DNA of 64,000 nt from NCBI GenBank assembly GCA_965214615.1, contig OZ243952.1, forward strand, positions 1,674,001 through 1,738,000, in the 5' to 3' direction. Of this stretch, positions 9,601-17,665 are shown piece by piece. Source of the DNA: CBDAUN01 sp965214615 (GTDB lineage: Bacteria; Pseudomonadota; Gammaproteobacteria; Arenicellales; JAJDZL01). The notes beneath the pieces were generated by a model. That model ran no database searches and had not been told where the DNA came from. It saw only the letters and a program-made list of their open reading frames with translations. Both the position numbers and the translations under genes were made by a program. Within the stretch, counting starts at the first letter, position 1, and each line of letters starts with the position of its first letter.

Positions 9601-10105
9601 CTGGCCCCTCTACCTGGGAAACCGAGTGATAGGATCTGTTGATCAGTTGCAGTTGAAACTGGTCCGGGTCAAGGCGGTCGCCGACATCGAGCTTGAAACT
9701 TGATTGCATGATTTGACTGACCGGGGGCAACCGTTGCATGAGATTGTCAACGGATACCACGACGATGGCACGTTTCAGCGCAGGCAACCGGTAGAGCAGT
9801 TCAATCCGCCTTGACACTATATCGCTATGAGGACTGAAATTGTCGTAAGGCAGGCACTCCCAGCTCGGAAAGATTGCAATTGGAAACGACGAGTCCTTAG
9901 ATTTGAAAAAATGCAATGACTCAAAGAGCGCTTCGGCCTTTCGCGCGTTTTCGCAAATCACCAGGCATGTCTCGTCTGTTGCAGTCGCTGCCGACGTAAT
10001 GGCAAGTGCGTCGGCGCTGCCGCGAAGACCGGACCAGATTTGGTGTTTCCGCGAACTGCCGTGTTCGATCGGTTCGAAAACGGAGCGGGTCGTCTTAGGG
10101 CTCAA
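6626..10105 (-). CDS. mfd: Transcription-repair coupling factor
   Basis: Large ATP-driven translocase that pushes stalled RNA polymerase off damaged DNA and recruits UvrA. The 1159-residue length fits (E. coli 1148). Visible in order are the UvrB-homology N-terminal part; the RNA-polymerase-interacting domain (PGDAVVHDSHGIGRYQGL, around residue 490); the RecG-like motor with Walker A CGDVGFGKTEVA, DEEHRFGV box and TLTATPIPRTLSM; motif VI region LHQLRGRVGRS; and the C-terminal TRCF domain. The start is TTG (MSPKTTRSVFEP) with no strong ribosome-binding site, so it is approximate. The uvrA gene lies 30 kb away in the same window. Confidence 0.96.
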   Translation of the reverse strand: MSPKTTRSVFEPIEHGSSRKHQIWSGLRGSADALAITSAATATDETCLVICENARKAEALFESLHFFKSKDSSFPIAIFPSWECLPYDNFSPHSDIVSRRIELLYRLPALKRAIVVVSVDNLMQRLPPVSQIMQSSFKLDVGDRLDPDQFQLQLINRSYHSVSQVEGPGEFAIRGGIIDVFPTGCESPVRIELFDNAIETLRYFDSATQLSTRQFNSLRMLPGNEIRNDEHGIALFRQSFRKHIEGDPQDNAVYREFSTRKKPDGAEFYLPLFFESVSSLLDYVPASATVFFTEDTMASAKEHWIQVQSRYEKAKDEITRYPLPPEMLYLDPQQLEDSIMERKTVHICRNHAQTADCNFNTLPALDASVEPGSGNPYKALLEHLGDSSRKILIAIDNLAHVHAIEAVLARNATASKRVESWQEFVDSDLLGVYTVNADMVFGINLPDEGIAAISNNEIHGRRIQVTERKPRWRSRNPESVIASLEELQPGDAVVHDSHGIGRYQGLKTLDIDGNVGEFLTINYAGTDTLYVPVYSFDSVSRYISGDKDNIPLHSLSSKKWATAKRKAKEKAFDVAAELLEIQSLRDSFGRPAYELKLENYSEFASRFAYDTTPDQETAIRAVLDDLQAPRPMDRLVCGDVGFGKTEVALRAAFVAVADSRQVAIIAPTTLLAQQHFDVFSERFAEYPVNIELLSRLRAASSISNAVEKIREGKVDIAIGTHRLLQQDIEFGNLGLVIVDEEHRFGVRQKEYLKKLRTGVDVLTLTATPIPRTLSMALNEIRDISIIATPPDSRHSVRTFVRQWSSGLIREACLRELGRGGQIFYLHNDVKSINAAAKELSRIVPEASIEIAHGQMPKRDLASVMRNFYLNRFDTLVCSTIIESGIDIPSANTIIINSASRFGLAQLHQLRGRVGRSHHQAYAYLLVPDISGLNKISKLRLDAIESFDQLGVGFVIASHDLEIRGAGTILGEAQSGVMHDVGFSLYNEYLTDAVKSLKKTGAPPAAKSDISSHFSSEINLNAPALFPEKWIPDVNTRLSLYKRLAGSATELEIEDLQVQMQDRFGKLPPDALRLFEVAKIKLKSTKLGIRKLTMSEKFGQVRFAANADIDVEGLFALIGSYPGEVRLNEAESAIMLKHDLRSPEQRAASVQHVLEAITPS

Positions 10106-10439
10106 TTCAGGCGAAGTAGAAAGATTTGAATGGATTTGCAGAGTGCAGAATTATAGGGGATAGTCGCAGGTGCCGGGCGATGGTTTGTGGCCGATCAGTC
10201 GTTCGGCCAAGGCTCAAGCCGTATGGAAGAGTTTAGGACCTGAGATCGGAATATCATAAAGTCTCGTGCGAGACGGCTTTCATTGGTGCCGCGATGTTCA
10301 GTGTCAATTCCGGCTATCGCATCACAGTTGGATGCAGGCGGTTTCCGCCTGAGTCCGTTCGGAAACTGGATTATGAAACGGACGAAAGCAATTCTTGCGA
10401 AAAACGAATGCAACCTGAGGACAAGCGTGCCGCAAATCG
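10106..10439. other. Gap upstream of mfd
   Basis: Holds open frames of up to about 72 codons, none with a recognisable protein or a good ribosome-binding site. It probably contains the mfd promoter. I see no RNA gene or repeat. Confidence 0.45.
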
Positions 10440-10844
10440 CTAGGATTCCTTGGATGCAGACTTCATTTTTTCAATTTCAGCCAGCGCATCCTCTCGGCTG
10501 ACGAACAGATTGGGATCGAAGTTTTCCCGCTTTGCGCTAGATTCGATCGATTGCCCGAGTTCCTCGCGCACAGCGTAGCGCACAGAGCCTAGCGAGGAGG
10601 CCAGATTGATGCGCTTGCCTCGCTGAGCGAATCGGATCCAGGCGAGTTCGAATATCCGGGTGTTTCGGTAGTTCACAAGAAAAAACCACTTGTTGCCGCC
10701 ACGGTTTTCGATTTCGCTTTCAATCGAATCGTAGATCTCGTCCACCATTGCGCTTGTGTCAAAGGTCAAATCGCTAAAGTCCACTTCCATCACTTGGTCG
10801 GTTTCAAAAAAGTGCAATCTGTCTTCAAAGAGTGGTGAATTCAT
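10440..10844 (-). CDS. Hypothetical protein, 134 residues
   Basis: I do not recognise this protein with certainty. The start at 10844 is well supported: AGGAGAAC lies just upstream of the ATG, giving MNSPLFEDRLHFF. The product is acidic in its first half (QVMEVDFSDLTFDTS) with an amphipathic helix (VDEIYDSIESEIENRG). A hydrophobic core follows (KWFFLVNYRNTRIFELAWIRFAQRGKRINLASSL), then a Glu/Lys-rich C-terminal helix (SREDALAEIEKMK). Alternating strand and helix with a short strand KWFFLVNY vaguely recalls STAS/SpoIIAA-type folds, but that is a guess. There is no signal peptide or membrane helix. It stands alone between the ABC importer operon and mfd, in the same direction as both. Confidence 0.75.
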   Translation of the reverse strand: MNSPLFEDRLHFFETDQVMEVDFSDLTFDTSAMVDEIYDSIESEIENRGGNKWFFLVNYRNTRIFELAWIRFAQRGKRINLASSLGSVRYAVREELGQSIESSAKRENFDPNLFVSREDALAEIEKMKSASKES

Positions 10845-10962
10845 GATAGTTCTCCTAGATCGGCACTCTAATTGCAGGAACAACCTTGCCGGTTACAATC
10901 CGCACGGTTGACCTTTGTGCCGTGTGAGTAAAAGCATGCCTCGCGATTTCAATAGGACGCTG

Positions 10963-11715
10963 TCATATGGCAAGGTACTGCTGACGTAATTCTGCATTCT
11001 CCAGTACTTCCTTGGCGTCTCCGTCAAAAACGACTTGGCCCATATCCAGAATTACTGCCCGGTCTGCAAGTGTCAGCGCAGCCACCGCGTTTTGCTCTAC
11101 GATGATGGTTGTCATTCCCAGTTCCTTGATCTCTTCGACGATCTTTTCGATCTCTCTGACAATGACCGGGGCAAGACCTTCATACGGTTCATCGAGCAGT
11201 AGCAGCTTGATGTCTCTGGCCAGTGCCCGTGCGACTGCGAGCATCTGCTGCTCGCCTCCGGAAAGCGTTGTCCCTTCCTGCTGACGACGTTCGGCCAGGC
11301 GCGGAAAATGCGAATAGATGCGATCCATGCTCCATCCGACAGGCTCGGCAATCTGAGCCAGGCGCAAATTGTCTTCAACTGTCAGTCCAGAAATGATTCG
11401 ACGATCTTCGGGCACCATCCCTACGCCTGCCTGACTTGCCTCGTGCGCCTTCATGGTATGCAGCGGCTTATGATCCAGCCACACTTCCCCGTGCCGCAAT
11501 TCCGGCGTTCCAACTTGAGCGATCGCCCGCAATGTGGATGTCTTTCCAGCACCATTTCGGCCGAGCAGGGCGATAATTTCGCCTTCGCGGATGTCGAAGC
11601 TCACGCCTTGGACGATGTAGCTTTCACCGTAGTAGGCATGAAGGTCCCAGCACGAGAAGAAAGCGGGATCTGATCCCCTTGAACGCTTGGTGTGCTGCTG
11701 CGCTTGAGAGAGCAT
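10963..11715 (-). CDS. livF: ABC transporter ATPase, LivF type
   Basis: Cytoplasmic ATPase of a branched-chain-amino-acid-family (HAAT) importer. The 250 residues carry Walker A GRNGAGKTSTL, signature TLSGGEQQMLAVARAL, Walker B KLLLLDEPYEGLAP and the switch-His region TTIIVEQNA, all LivF-like. The start overlaps the preceding livG stop as TAATG, so it is tightly coupled. It is the last gene of the operon. Family membership is certain. The transported substrate is not, because Liv-type systems also carry urea, amides and aromatic acids. The first 20 residues (MLSQAQQHTKRSRGSD) are a non-conserved extension, and a later start is possible. Confidence 0.92.
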   Translation of the reverse strand: MLSQAQQHTKRSRGSDPAFFSCWDLHAYYGESYIVQGVSFDIREGEIIALLGRNGAGKTSTLRAIAQVGTPELRHGEVWLDHKPLHTMKAHEASQAGVGMVPEDRRIISGLTVEDNLRLAQIAEPVGWSMDRIYSHFPRLAERRQQEGTTLSGGEQQMLAVARALARDIKLLLLDEPYEGLAPVIVREIEKIVEEIKELGMTTIIVEQNAVAALTLADRAVILDMGQVVFDGDAKEVLENAELRQQYLAI

Positions 11716-12476
11716 TAGTGGGCCCCTCCCAGATAGGCTTCCTGAACTTTCGGATTTCCGCGGATCTCATCCGGTTTGCCTTGCGCAATGATGGCGCCTT
11801 GGGCAAGAACGGATATCGTATCCGCAAGGCTGAATACGACATGCATGTCGTGCTCGATGATGACCTTTGTCATGCCCCGTTTCTTGATTCGGATAAGCGT
11901 ATCAATGGTGGCGTTGGTGTCTGCACGCGACATGCCGGCAGTTGGCTCATCCAGCAGCAGTAGCTTGGGCTGCTGCACGAGTCCCATGGCAAGTTCCAGC
12001 CGGCGCTTGTCGCCGCGGGACATGCTGCCTGCTTTATTTTCCTTCTGATCCAGCAGTCCCATGTCGTTTAAAACGTCATGCGCTCGCTCGTAGATATCCG
12101 ACTCGTCTTTCATGCGCCGAAACGGATTGAAGCAAAACGCCCCGTCCCGCTTTGCCAGTGCAGGAATGATCACGTTTTCCAAAATGCTCAGTTCTGGAAA
12201 TATCTCGGGCGTCTGGAACACACGCACCACGCCTGCCTGATTAATTTCGTGCGGCGCCTTCCCAGTGATGATTTCGCCGTCAAATGTGACCGTTCCGCTG
12301 GTAGGCTCCAATCTGCCTATGCAGACATTGAGCAACGTGGATTTGCCGGCGCCGTTCGGTCCGATGATGGCGTGAATCTTGCCTTCTTCGATATCGAGGT
12401 TGACATTGCTGAGTGCTTGCAGACCCCCGAATGTCTTATCAACGTTCCGGATGCTGAGCACGATGTTATTCGCCAT
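11715..12476 (-). CDS. livG: ABC transporter ATPase, LivG type
   Basis: Partner ATPase to the LivF-type gene that follows. The 253-residue product has Walker A GPNGAGKSTLLNV, the LivG-type insertion IGRLEPTSGTVTFDG, a signature region MSRGDKRRLELAMGL, Walker B KLLLLDEPTAGMS and KVIIEHDMHVVFSLAD. The signature reads MSRGDKRR, departing from the usual LSGGQ-like form at the second and fourth-to-fifth positions. Similar R/Y variants occur in LivG-type ATPases, so I do not treat it as inactivation. The start overlaps the livM stop region by 11 bases. Confidence 0.92.
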   Translation of the reverse strand: MANNIVLSIRNVDKTFGGLQALSNVNLDIEEGKIHAIIGPNGAGKSTLLNVCIGRLEPTSGTVTFDGEIITGKAPHEINQAGVVRVFQTPEIFPELSILENVIIPALAKRDGAFCFNPFRRMKDESDIYERAHDVLNDMGLLDQKENKAGSMSRGDKRRLELAMGLVQQPKLLLLDEPTAGMSRADTNATIDTLIRIKKRGMTKVIIEHDMHVVFSLADTISVLAQGAIIAQGKPDEIRGNPKVQEAYLGGAH

Positions 12477-13596
12477 GTCCGCTGTCCGCTGATTTTGATT
12501 TTCTCTTGCCTATTTTTGCCAGTCGGCTCATTCCTTCAACCAGTCCGCCTGGAAGAAAAATGACGATGATCATGAACAGTGCGCCCAGAGTCAGATGCCA
12601 CCCTTCGCCTACAAACGGATGGACGACGGCGACAAGAAGATTTTCCAGCCAGTCCGGCATCAAGGCGAACATCTCGTGCAAGGCATCCTTGTTGAATGCT
12701 GAAAATATGTTCTCGAAATATTTGATCAGAACCGCCCCCAGAATTGGTCCCAGAAGCGTTCCCATGCCTCCGAGAATAGTCATGAGCACCACTTCTCCGG
12801 ATGCGGTCCATTGCATGCGCTCGGCACCGGCGAGCGGATCGGTTGCCGCCATCAGCGCGCCGGCCAAGCCGGCATACATGCCCGAAATGACGAACGCCCA
12901 CAGCAGATACGGCTGTGTGTTGAACCCGGTATATTTCATCCGGTTCTGATTCGACTTGATTGCGACCAGCTTCAGTCCGAACGGAGATCGAAATATGCGA
13001 AGCGAGATGAAAAAGCCGATGATCAGCATTGCGGCGCACAGGTAGAAGGCGGGGTAGCCCTGGATATTGATGCCGAAAAAGTTGCCTATCGGCGAACCTT
13101 CCTGAACCACGTTGAATGCGCGGTCGAGCACCATCGGATCATCTTGCAGCACGCGCAGTCCGGTCTCGCCGTTGGTGATAGGCGTTAGAACCGAATATGC
13201 CAGCTTGTAGCACATCTCGGCGAACGCCAAAGTCAGGATCGAAAAGTATATCCCCGTGCGGCGCAAACTGACATAGCCGATCAGTACGGCGAACAGTCCG
13301 GCGACCAGGGTTCCGAAAATGACAGCGGGTATCACATTCATGGAGACCAGCTTGAATGCCCACATGGCCGAGTATGAGCCGACGCCAAGGAATGCGGCAT
13401 GACCGAATGACAGGTAGCCGGTCAGCCCGAAAAGGATGTTAAAGCCGATGGCAAACAGTCCGAAGATTGCAAATTTCTGCAACAGGTCGGGGTATGCGGC
13501 CCCGAAAGGCTGAAGCCAGACAGGCGCGAGCAGTACCAATGCGACGAACACCAGCATCGTAATCGCATCGCGTCGTGACAGTTTGAAAATGCCCAC
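12466..13596 (-). CDS. livM: ABC transporter permease, LivM type
   Basis: Inner-membrane permease of the same importer, 376 residues. It has about nine hydrophobic segments, from LVFVALVLLAPVWLQPFG near the N-terminus to FMIIVIFLPGGLVEG at the C-terminus. The family EAA-like region ISGMYAGLAGALMAAT and the motif GLTGYLSFGHAAFLGVGSYS are clear. An extra extracytoplasmic stretch (VLTPITNGETGLRVLQDDP) is seen after the fourth helix. It overlaps livG and lies four bases after livH. The C-terminal tail is basic (KIGKRKSKSADS). Confidence 0.92.
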   Translation of the reverse strand: MGIFKLSRRDAITMLVFVALVLLAPVWLQPFGAAYPDLLQKFAIFGLFAIGFNILFGLTGYLSFGHAAFLGVGSYSAMWAFKLVSMNVIPAVIFGTLVAGLFAVLIGYVSLRRTGIYFSILTLAFAEMCYKLAYSVLTPITNGETGLRVLQDDPMVLDRAFNVVQEGSPIGNFFGINIQGYPAFYLCAAMLIIGFFISLRIFRSPFGLKLVAIKSNQNRMKYTGFNTQPYLLWAFVISGMYAGLAGALMAATDPLAGAERMQWTASGEVVLMTILGGMGTLLGPILGAVLIKYFENIFSAFNKDALHEMFALMPDWLENLLVAVVHPFVGEGWHLTLGALFMIIVIFLPGGLVEGMSRLAKIGKRKSKSADSGHGE

Positions 13597-13600
13597 AGCC

Positions 13601-14617
13601 TTAGCCCTCCATTACGCCCTTTTTGCCCAGCAGCCCGCGAGGTCGAACCAGCAGGATGATCACGGCAACCAGGTAGATGATGATCTGGTCGATACCTGGC
13701 AGAACAGACTTGATTTCATTCATGGATGCAAATGACTGCAGGATGCCTAGAAGAAACCCTGCTGCAACGGCGCCGGGGAGGGACCCCATTCCGCCGACAA
13801 CGACCACCACGAAGGACAGTACGAGAAAGTCCATGCCAATGTGATAGTCCGGCGGCAGAATCGGCGTATACATGACGCCCGCAAGTCCGGCCACGACAGC
13901 GGCGATCCCGAACACAATTGTAAATCGGCGCTCGACATTGAGTCCAAGAAGCGATACTGTTTCACGATCAGCCATGCCGGCACGCACAACCATTCCAAAC
14001 GTTGTGAATTGAAGGAATGCGAATACGGCGCTTATGACCACGAGCGAGAACGCCAGATAGATGAGTCGCCAATACGGGTAGACCACCGATTCGCCAAGGC
14101 CGAACCATTCGCCGACATTGGCGCTTCCGGCAACAATTTCCGGAGCCGGCGTCGGAATCGGGTTGGCGCCAAAGAAAGATTTGATAATTTCCTGAAGCAC
14201 GATCGCGAGGCCAAACGTGACAAGAATCTGCTCTGCATGGGTTCTCTTGTAGAAGAACTGAATCAGTCCCCGCTCCATGATCAGTCCGATCGACAGCATC
14301 ACGGGGATAGCCATGAAGATCGAAAGCGGAACCGCCCAATCTATTATTGCAAGTCCGGTTTCGCCGAACCAGATTTCCAGATAGGGAATTTCCTTGTAGG
14401 CATCAAAGAATGTGATTCCTTCATCCTTGACCTTGCTGGAAAAAGTTAGGATTTTCTGAAAGGTGACTGCGCAAAACGCGCCGAGCATGAAGAGCACGCC
14501 ATGAGCGAAATTCACGACGCCCAGGGTGCCGAACACCAGCGTTAGCCCAAGCGCGATGAGTGCGTATGCACCTCCCTTGTCCAGGCCATTTAGAATCTGC
14601 AAGAATATTGCGTCCAC
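13601..14617 (-). CDS. livH: ABC transporter permease, LivH type
   Basis: Second permease subunit, 338 residues with about eight membrane segments. Typical LivH motifs are the N-terminal LNGLDKGGAYALIALGLTLVFG, GVVNFAHGVLFMLGA and the late GMGSLPGAVAAGFLLGILQS. Two soluble insertions are longer than in E. coli LivH: residues around SSKVKDEGITFFDAYKEIPYLE, and around PIPTPAPEIVAGSANVGEWFG. It lies downstream of the binding-protein gene, across a 132-base spacer with a strong stem-loop, so it may be expressed at a lower level than the binding protein. Confidence 0.92.
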   Translation of the reverse strand: MDAIFLQILNGLDKGGAYALIALGLTLVFGTLGVVNFAHGVLFMLGAFCAVTFQKILTFSSKVKDEGITFFDAYKEIPYLEIWFGETGLAIIDWAVPLSIFMAIPVMLSIGLIMERGLIQFFYKRTHAEQILVTFGLAIVLQEIIKSFFGANPIPTPAPEIVAGSANVGEWFGLGESVVYPYWRLIYLAFSLVVISAVFAFLQFTTFGMVVRAGMADRETVSLLGLNVERRFTIVFGIAAVVAGLAGVMYTPILPPDYHIGMDFLVLSFVVVVVGGMGSLPGAVAAGFLLGILQSFASMNEIKSVLPGIDQIIIYLVAVIILLVRPRGLLGKKGVMEG

Positions 14618-14705
14618 GTCTGATATCCAAACTGAATTCTATTGCCGCTCCCTGCCGCTGCAGCGGTCGTTGCTGCCTGGGAGCAAAATTTGCGCATGTG
14701 GCAAA

Positions 14706-14737
14706 TCCTGGCGGACGCCGTACGGAGTCCGCCAGGA
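14706..14737 (-). terminator. Intercistronic stem-loop after the binding-protein gene
   Basis: TCCTGGCGGAC (14706-14716) and GTCCGCCAGGA (14727-14737) form a perfect 11-base stem with a ten-base loop, 13 bases after the stop of the binding-protein gene. No proper T-run follows on the minus strand. It is more likely a partial terminator or 3' RNA-stabilising hairpin than a full stop, as is common between binding-protein and permease genes. Confidence 0.6.
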
Positions 14738-14749
14738 TGAATGCCGATC

Positions 14750-16081
14750 TTAGGCAGCGCAGCTGCCGAGGTCTCCGCCGAGCATTTCAGGGTCGTACTC
14801 CACCTGGGAGCGCGGCACTTGCTGCACGACTTCCAGCAAATCGAACTGGCTTGTAGGATTCTGGTTGCCTTGCACCACGAGCACATCCTTGAAGCACTGA
14901 TGGTCCGATGCGCGATACTCGGTAGGTCCGTTGCCCATGCCGTCGAACTGAAATCCTTCGAGCGCTTCGATGACAGCGCACGGATTGAAGGAGCCGGCAT
15001 TTTCTACTGCATTGGCATACATAATCGCCTGAACGTAGCAGGTCTGAGCCGCCTGGGATGGCGGAAAGCCGTATTCGCTTCCGAACGACTTGACGAATGC
15101 CTGCGAGCCTGCGTCCTGCAAGGACCAGTTCCAGTTCGTCGAACCGAAAATCCCCTTGATGTTGTCGCCAGCGCCTTGCGCCATGAGGCGCGAGAACAGC
15201 GGAACGACGATTTGGAAATCCTTTCCGTTGGCCTGCCTGTCGCGAAGTCCGAACTGAACAGACTGCGTCAGAGAGTTCACCATGTCCTTGCCGTAGTGGT
15301 TCAGCACGAGCACATCGGCACCGGAATTCAGAACCGGGGTGATGTACTGCGAAAAGTCGCCGGCGCCCAAAGGGGTGCGCACGGCAGCGTTTGTCTGCCA
15401 GCCCAGCGCTTCGGTGTACTTCTTGATTGAACCCTCCTGTGACCAGCCCCAAGTGTAGTCGGCGGTCAAATGGTAGGCGACACGATCCTTGCCGAATTCA
15501 GCTTCCAGCACGGGCCCAAGCGCCGCACCCGACATTTCGGTATTGAAAAAGTGTCGGAAACCGTATTTCCGCTTGTCCTTGCCTGTGGTGTCGTTGGAGT
15601 GGGTTAGGCCGGCCATGAAGATGATGCCTTGCTCCTGGCATAGCGATTGGACTGCAATCGCAACACCCGAGGAAGAACCGCCGGTGATCATGATTGCGCC
15701 GTCCTTTTCAATCATCCGCTTGGCCGAAGCGCGTGCGGGATCGGATTTGGTCTGCGTGTCACCTGTGACAAACTCGACTTTCTTACCCAGGATGCCATTG
15801 CCCTTCAGGGATGACGGCTGCATGGTGTTGAGCATTCCGCCATCGCCTTCGCCATTCAAGTGCTTGACCGCCAAAGTATAGGCGCGCAGCTCATCGGCTC
15901 CTTCGTCCGCGTAGGGGCCAGTCTGCGGCACGTTAAATCCGAGGGTGACAGAAGGTCCGTTACCGGGATCGTTGGCAAATGCGTGAGCCTTGCTCACAAA
16001 GGCCATTGGCGCCGCGCCAGCCAGGCCAAGCGCCGCGCCCGCTTTCATTACGTCGCGACGTGTATATTTGTAGCTAGTCAT
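14750..16081 (-). CDS. Periplasmic substrate-binding protein of the Liv-type importer
   Basis: Type-I periplasmic binding fold protein (Peripla_BP_6/LivK-like), 443 residues, first gene of the importer operon. The N-terminus TRRDVMKAGAALGLAGAAPMAF is a twin-arginine signal followed by a hydrophobic stretch and AHA cleavage region. It has no lipobox Cys. The mature part has the family strand VTLGFNVPQTGPYADEG, ITGGSSSGVAIAVQSLC and ADYTWGWSQEGSIKKYTEALG. The ligand cannot be read from sequence. It is larger than E. coli LivK (369). A good promoter lies 80 bases upstream, and GATGAGGA precedes the ATG. Confidence 0.9.
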   Translation of the reverse strand: MTSYKYTRRDVMKAGAALGLAGAAPMAFVSKAHAFANDPGNGPSVTLGFNVPQTGPYADEGADELRAYTLAVKHLNGEGDGGMLNTMQPSSLKGNGILGKKVEFVTGDTQTKSDPARASAKRMIEKDGAIMITGGSSSGVAIAVQSLCQEQGIIFMAGLTHSNDTTGKDKRKYGFRHFFNTEMSGAALGPVLEAEFGKDRVAYHLTADYTWGWSQEGSIKKYTEALGWQTNAAVRTPLGAGDFSQYITPVLNSGADVLVLNHYGKDMVNSLTQSVQFGLRDRQANGKDFQIVVPLFSRLMAQGAGDNIKGIFGSTNWNWSLQDAGSQAFVKSFGSEYGFPPSQAAQTCYVQAIMYANAVENAGSFNPCAVIEALEGFQFDGMGNGPTEYRASDHQCFKDVLVVQGNQNPTSQFDLLEVVQQVPRSQVEYDPEMLGGDLGSCAA

Positions 16082-16161
16082 GAAAATTCCTCATCTATTG
16101 GTTTCGGTTAGTAAGCAAATAAGGGTTGTTATTCTAACAGAAATGAATTTAGAACTTCGAC

Positions 16162-16190
16162 CTTATACAGGATTCTTTGTTGCAATGCAA
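16162..16190 (-). promoter_or_regulatory. Predicted sigma70-type promoter for the ABC importer operon
   Basis: On the minus strand, TTGCAT (16185-16190), a 17-base spacer and TATAAG (16162-16167) lie about 80 bases upstream of the binding-protein ATG. This is the best -35/-10 pair in the upstream gap. It is predicted only. Confidence 0.5.
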
Positions 16191-16759
16191 AAGGATATGA
16201 ATATGAATCTCCTGCGGGGGGAAGCAATCTTCGATCCACTTTCCGGGGTCGGTTGCACCTTAAGCTTCATTCAGCACCGTTGCTCGGATGTCTCGCAGTT
16301 TCGGGTCGGCATGGCCTTTGCTCGATGCAGACTTGCCGATTGTGAATCACTCGCGTCATTCTGCAAGGGACACTAGGAATTTCAGCAGCACGTACATCGC
16401 CTCGGAGATAAATTGTATATATAAACATAAAAACAATAGCCTAAGCGGTAAACTTAATTTCCTTAGGCATATGTTCCTTGACCGAAACCTGCACATTGGG
16501 CAAAGACTGGATGCAGTCGAGCCAAGACGGCAACACGGGTTGTGAATGGATGCTGACGGCTTTGGAGTCGCTTTTATCCGAGTGATTCAGCAGCGGTCAG
16601 CGGGCAAGCCGGCGATATTGCTCCAAGTTGCACATGTGTGAGCGCAGAACGGATTCGCGGTGTTCAATCGCTAATGCAGTGCCACATGATTCTGGCGATG
16701 GCAGTCCTGCGATGACACCTTGTCGTTCATGTGACAACGGCTTCAAGTGTCTTTCCGAG
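16191..16759. other. Gap between the importer operon and the transglutaminase gene
   Basis: About 570 bases with only short open frames of no recognisable content and no RNA gene. It lies downstream of the transglutaminase stop and upstream of the importer promoter. I see no T-tailed hairpin. Confidence 0.4.
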
Positions 16760-17665
16760 CTACTGCTCGGCGCGCAATCCATTGCTGCCTGGATGTGCGA
16801 GGGGATCGCCTTTCACGACGACCCTTACGCTTAGCTGTGCTTCGCCGCCTCCGTATTCTATTCCCCGCGTGGGCGGTACGTCATGGTAGTCGCGTCCGAC
16901 GGCTACTGCGACGTGGCGGTGGTCTGCAGGGGTGTTGTTGGTCGGATCGATACCCACCCATCCGAGACCAGGCATCAGGAACTCGGTCCACGCGTGACTC
17001 TCGCCGGCTATGGACTGTTCTCCTGCAAGTCCCTCCAATTGCAAGTAGCCCGATACGTAGCGAGATGGAATCCCCCAGTTCCGTCCGATCGAAAGCAGAA
17101 CATGGCTATAGTCCTGGCATACGCCGCGCATTGTGCTCAGGATTTGCTCGATGGGCGAGTCTACGGCAGTACTCCCGGGCTGATACTGGAACAATGCGTT
17201 GATTGTTCTCGCTGCGTTAAGCAGGGAGGTCAGTGGGTCGGCTGCTGGTGCGATGCCGTGCGAATTGCAAAAACGCGCCAGTTCAGGGCAGTCGTAGACA
17301 TAGGTGCTCGGTGTCAGGTAGTCCCAAAGGCTCACCGGGTCGGCAATTTTACCGATCGCATCCCACGCACCCGCTCCGAGGCATTGCGGCAAAGTCGGCG
17401 GCACGACCATATGAACGGTTGATGATGAATGCACCAGGAGTTCTCGGTGGGGCTTGACCACGTCGCAGACATGGGCGGAATTTCCGAGAAAATCCTTGAA
17501 TGGAACTATCGAAGCGGGCGGGTCGAATTTGAGCGAGAACGATACCAGCTTCTGGCGGTGATCTTCACGGGGCTGGACATGGACGCAGACAATCGAACGC
17601 GAAACCGGTTCGGAGTAGCTGAAGCAAGATGTATGCTCGATGCGATACTGGTGTGTTTCGCTCAT
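16760..17665 (-). CDS. Transglutaminase-like cysteine protease/amidase family protein
   Basis: A 301-residue cytoplasmic protein with the bacterial transglutaminase N-terminal strand domain (YRIEHTSCFSYSEPVSRSIVCVHVQPRE) and then the transglutaminase-like core. The catalytic triad is visible: Cys in MRGVCQDYSHV (about residue 183), His in GESHAWTEF and Asp in WVGIDPTNN. There is no signal peptide. Its ATG overlaps the stop of the alpha-E gene by four bases (ATGA), making it the third gene of an ATP-grasp/alpha-E/transglutaminase operon. Such operons are thought, from comparative genomics, to make and/or cleave a peptide-like product. The substrate is unknown. Confidence 0.92.
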   Translation of the reverse strand: MSETHQYRIEHTSCFSYSEPVSRSIVCVHVQPREDHRQKLVSFSLKFDPPASIVPFKDFLGNSAHVCDVVKPHRELLVHSSSTVHMVVPPTLPQCLGAGAWDAIGKIADPVSLWDYLTPSTYVYDCPELARFCNSHGIAPAADPLTSLLNAARTINALFQYQPGSTAVDSPIEQILSTMRGVCQDYSHVLLSIGRNWGIPSRYVSGYLQLEGLAGEQSIAGESHAWTEFLMPGLGWVGIDPTNNTPADHRHVAVAVGRDYHDVPPTRGIEYGGGEAQLSVRVVVKGDPLAHPGSNGLRAEQ

